Positions 5,821-6,548 of a DNA stretch of 6,548 bases are shown here, piece by piece (position 1 is the first letter of the stretch; every line of letters starts with the position of its first letter). The DNA is from Sediminibacterium ginsengisoli. Lineage in GTDB: Bacteria; Bacteroidota; Bacteroidia; Chitinophagales; Chitinophagaceae. The notes under the pieces are model-generated. The model searched no databases. It had not been told where the DNA came from and was given only the letters and a program-made list of their open reading frames with translations. Location: the NCBI GenBank assembly GCA_943324415.2, contig CALPLN020000110.1:1-6548 (forward strand), written 5' to 3'. The position numbers were made by a program, and so were the translations under genes.

Positions 5821-5853
5821 AAAAGGGTTACACTTTACAAGTATAACCCTTTT
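5821..5853 (-). terminator. Strong hairpin with T-run, probable intrinsic terminator
   Basis: AAAAGGGTTA (5821-5830) pairs perfectly with TAACCCTTTT (5844-5853). Inside, ACTT/AAGT add four more pairs after one mismatch, leaving a TAC loop. On the minus strand the stem ends in five T, on the plus strand in four, so it could act both ways. It sits nine bases past the stop of the short frame at 5862 and seven bases before the 193-aa gene. If it terminates leftward transcription, that gene needs a promoter inside or below it. Confidence 0.7.
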
Positions 5854-5912
5854 ACTTTGATCTAGATCCCCTTACGCGCCAAAGTTGCAGCTTTTTTAAA
5901 ATAGATTGAATT

Positions 5913-5926
5913 TAGAAAGTTTTCTA
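5913..5926. promoter_or_regulatory. Palindrome upstream of higBA, candidate HigA operator
   Basis: TAGAAA, GT, TTTCTA is a perfect 6-2-6 inverted repeat 26-39 bases before the higB start, just upstream of the -7 element. HigA-type antitoxins bind such dyads and repress their own operon. A second weak dyad, GTAA-N5-TTAC at 5930-5942, overlaps the -7 element. Confidence 0.45.
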
Positions 5927-5939
5927 TTAGTAAACTTAT

Positions 5940-5947
5940 TACCTTTG
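5940..5947 (+). promoter_or_regulatory. -7 element of the higBA operon
   Basis: TACCTTTG is a full match to TAnnTTTG. Four bases separate it from the GTG start of higB, the same spacing as at merR, again implying a leaderless message. No TTG sits at the expected -33 position. Confidence 0.55.
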
Positions 5948-5951
5948 TCTT

Positions 5952-6260
5952 GTGTTTAATATTATCACCCGCAGAACTTTAATGGAATATGCTAAAAAGT
6001 ACCCTTTGGCTAGGATTGCGTTATTTGAATGGTATCATGAATTAGTAATATCTGATTTTAAAAATTTTAATGAGCTTAAAAAGGTATATGGAAATGTAAG
6101 TTTAGTGAGTGATGATAGGGTTGTATTTAATATCATAGGGAATAAATATAGACTAGTAGTAAGGATTGTGTTTGAGTTTAAAGCGATACAAATCAAATGG
6201 TTTGGAACACATAGCGACTATGATAAAATAGATGTAACTACAATACAATATAAAAAGTAA
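5952..6260 (+). CDS. higB: HigB-type mRNA interferase toxin
   Basis: This 102-residue protein is the toxin of a type II toxin-antitoxin pair. HigB toxins of the RelE/ParE superfamily cut mRNA, usually on the ribosome, and are blocked by their HigA partner. Family landmarks are MFNIITRRTL at the start, WYHELVISDFKNFNELKKVYGN at 27-48, RVVFNIIGNKYRLVVRI at 56-72 and KAIQIKWFGTHSDYDKID at 77-94. The start codon is GTG at 5952. An ATG at 5982 would drop the conserved first ten residues, so GTG is preferred. higA follows four bases after the stop, in the toxin-first order usual for this family. The toxin appears intact, with no frameshift. Expected control is repression by the HigA-HigB complex at the upstream palindrome. 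Confidence 0.93.
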   Translation: MFNIITRRTLMEYAKKYPLARIALFEWYHELVISDFKNFNELKKVYGNVSLVSDDRVVFNIIGNKYRLVVRIVFEFKAIQIKWFGTHSDYDKIDVTTIQYKK

Positions 6261-6264
6261 GGAT

Positions 6265-6548
6265 ATGGAATTGAAAATTATAAAGACTAAAAAACAGTAT
6301 GAACAATATCTTGATTGGGTAGATGTTCAGTTTAATAATAAGGTTAAATCAAATACACCGCAAGGGGAAAAGCTACAAGTAGCCCTTCTATTAATTAAAC
6401 AATATGAGGATGCCAACTATCCTATTCCATTTCCCGATCCTATTGATGCTATTAAATTTAAGATGGATGAGTTAGGTTTAAAGAATAAGGATCTTGTAGG
6501 CAAAGTGGGAAGTAAAGGGTATGTATCTTCTTTACTTAACAAAAGAAA
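6265..6548 (+). CDS. higA: HigA-type antitoxin, XRE-family, 3' end missing
   Basis: Ninety-four codons are present and the gene runs off the right edge. The N-terminal part (1-50) is helical and charged, and FPDPIDAIKFKMDELG at 56-71 leads into the helix-turn-helix GLKNKDLVGKVGSKGYVSSLLNKR at 71-94, which binds the operon's operator. This N-terminal toxin-binding and C-terminal DNA-binding layout is typical of this HigA group, usually about 115-125 residues, so most of the gene is here. The ATG follows the higB stop by four bases. AAGGA overlaps that stop but is too close to act as a normal ribosome site, so translational coupling to higB is likely. Confidence 0.92.
   Translation, partial: MELKIIKTKKQYEQYLDWVDVQFNNKVKSNTPQGEKLQVALLLIKQYEDANYPIPFPDPIDAIKFKMDELGLKNKDLVGKVGSKGYVSSLLNKR

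Larger units (their letters stand above)
5862..5951 (-). pseudogene. Possible 3' remnant of a lost gene
   Basis: Reading leftward, an open frame ends in YFKKAATLARKGI and a TAG at 5864-5862, followed at ordinary distance by the 5821-5853 hairpin. Its last codons (GCT GCA ACT TTG GCG CGT AAG GGG ATC) are richer in G and C than the surrounding intergenic DNA. No convincing start codon lies upstream, and the frame runs antisense into higB. This fits the tail of a core gene whose body was replaced when the DNA now holding higBA arrived. The source gene was not recognised. Against it: the segment is short, and the plus strand also has a short frame here (LRAKVAAFLK then stop). Confidence 0.3.

Noticed and set aside
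5924..5937. CTATTAGTAAACTT as a third copy of the intergenic repeat
   Set aside because: Only about 11 of 14 positions match and no flanking similarity follows; expected by chance in AT-rich DNA.

Overview
The window looks like chromosomal DNA from a Bacteroidota species, most plausibly Sphingobacteriaceae or Chitinophagaceae. The signs are AT-rich DNA, promoters of the Bacteroidota type (TTG, about 20 bases, TAnnTTTG), almost no Shine-Dalgarno sites, many small Sec-exported proteins, a secreted GH43 glycosidase, and a HigBA toxin-antitoxin pair of the kind common in that phylum. The genus call is inference from protein style. No rRNA, tRNA, CRISPR array, transposase or integrase was seen.

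Layout. Positions 1-148 hold the start of a VOC/PhnB-like gene on the minus strand, cut by the window edge. Next comes a short-chain dehydrogenase (224-1039, minus), transcribed divergently from a MerR-family regulator (1148-1510, plus). The 108 bases between them hold two face-to-face promoters with matching geometry and three inverted repeats, so MerR control of the dehydrogenase and of itself is the obvious model. Positions 1571-2071 (minus) encode a small exported protein with a tandem 12-residue repeat. Positions 2251-3258 (plus) encode an exported single-domain GH43 glycosidase.

From 3299 to 5813 there are four minus-strand genes for exported proteins: two small ones (108 and 118 aa), a 310-aa two-domain protein (calycin-like barrel plus metal-binding cupin), and a 193-aa protein of unknown function. 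A 39-bp block recurs upstream of both the 118-aa and 310-aa genes, suggesting shared control or a local duplication. The 310-aa protein carries what looks like the tail of a signal peptide at its domain junction, as if two exported-protein genes had fused.

Positions 5814-5951 hold a strong hairpin and a short reading frame that looks like the 3' end of a lost gene. Positions 5952-6548 hold higB (toxin, GTG start) followed by higA (antitoxin), which runs off the window.

Two themes stand out. In several genes the -7 promoter element lies 3-4 bases before the start codon, implying leaderless or nearly leaderless mRNAs. The region also reads as accessory DNA: small exported unknowns, an isolated glycosidase, a possible gene relic and a toxin-antitoxin pair, with no evident single pathway joining them.
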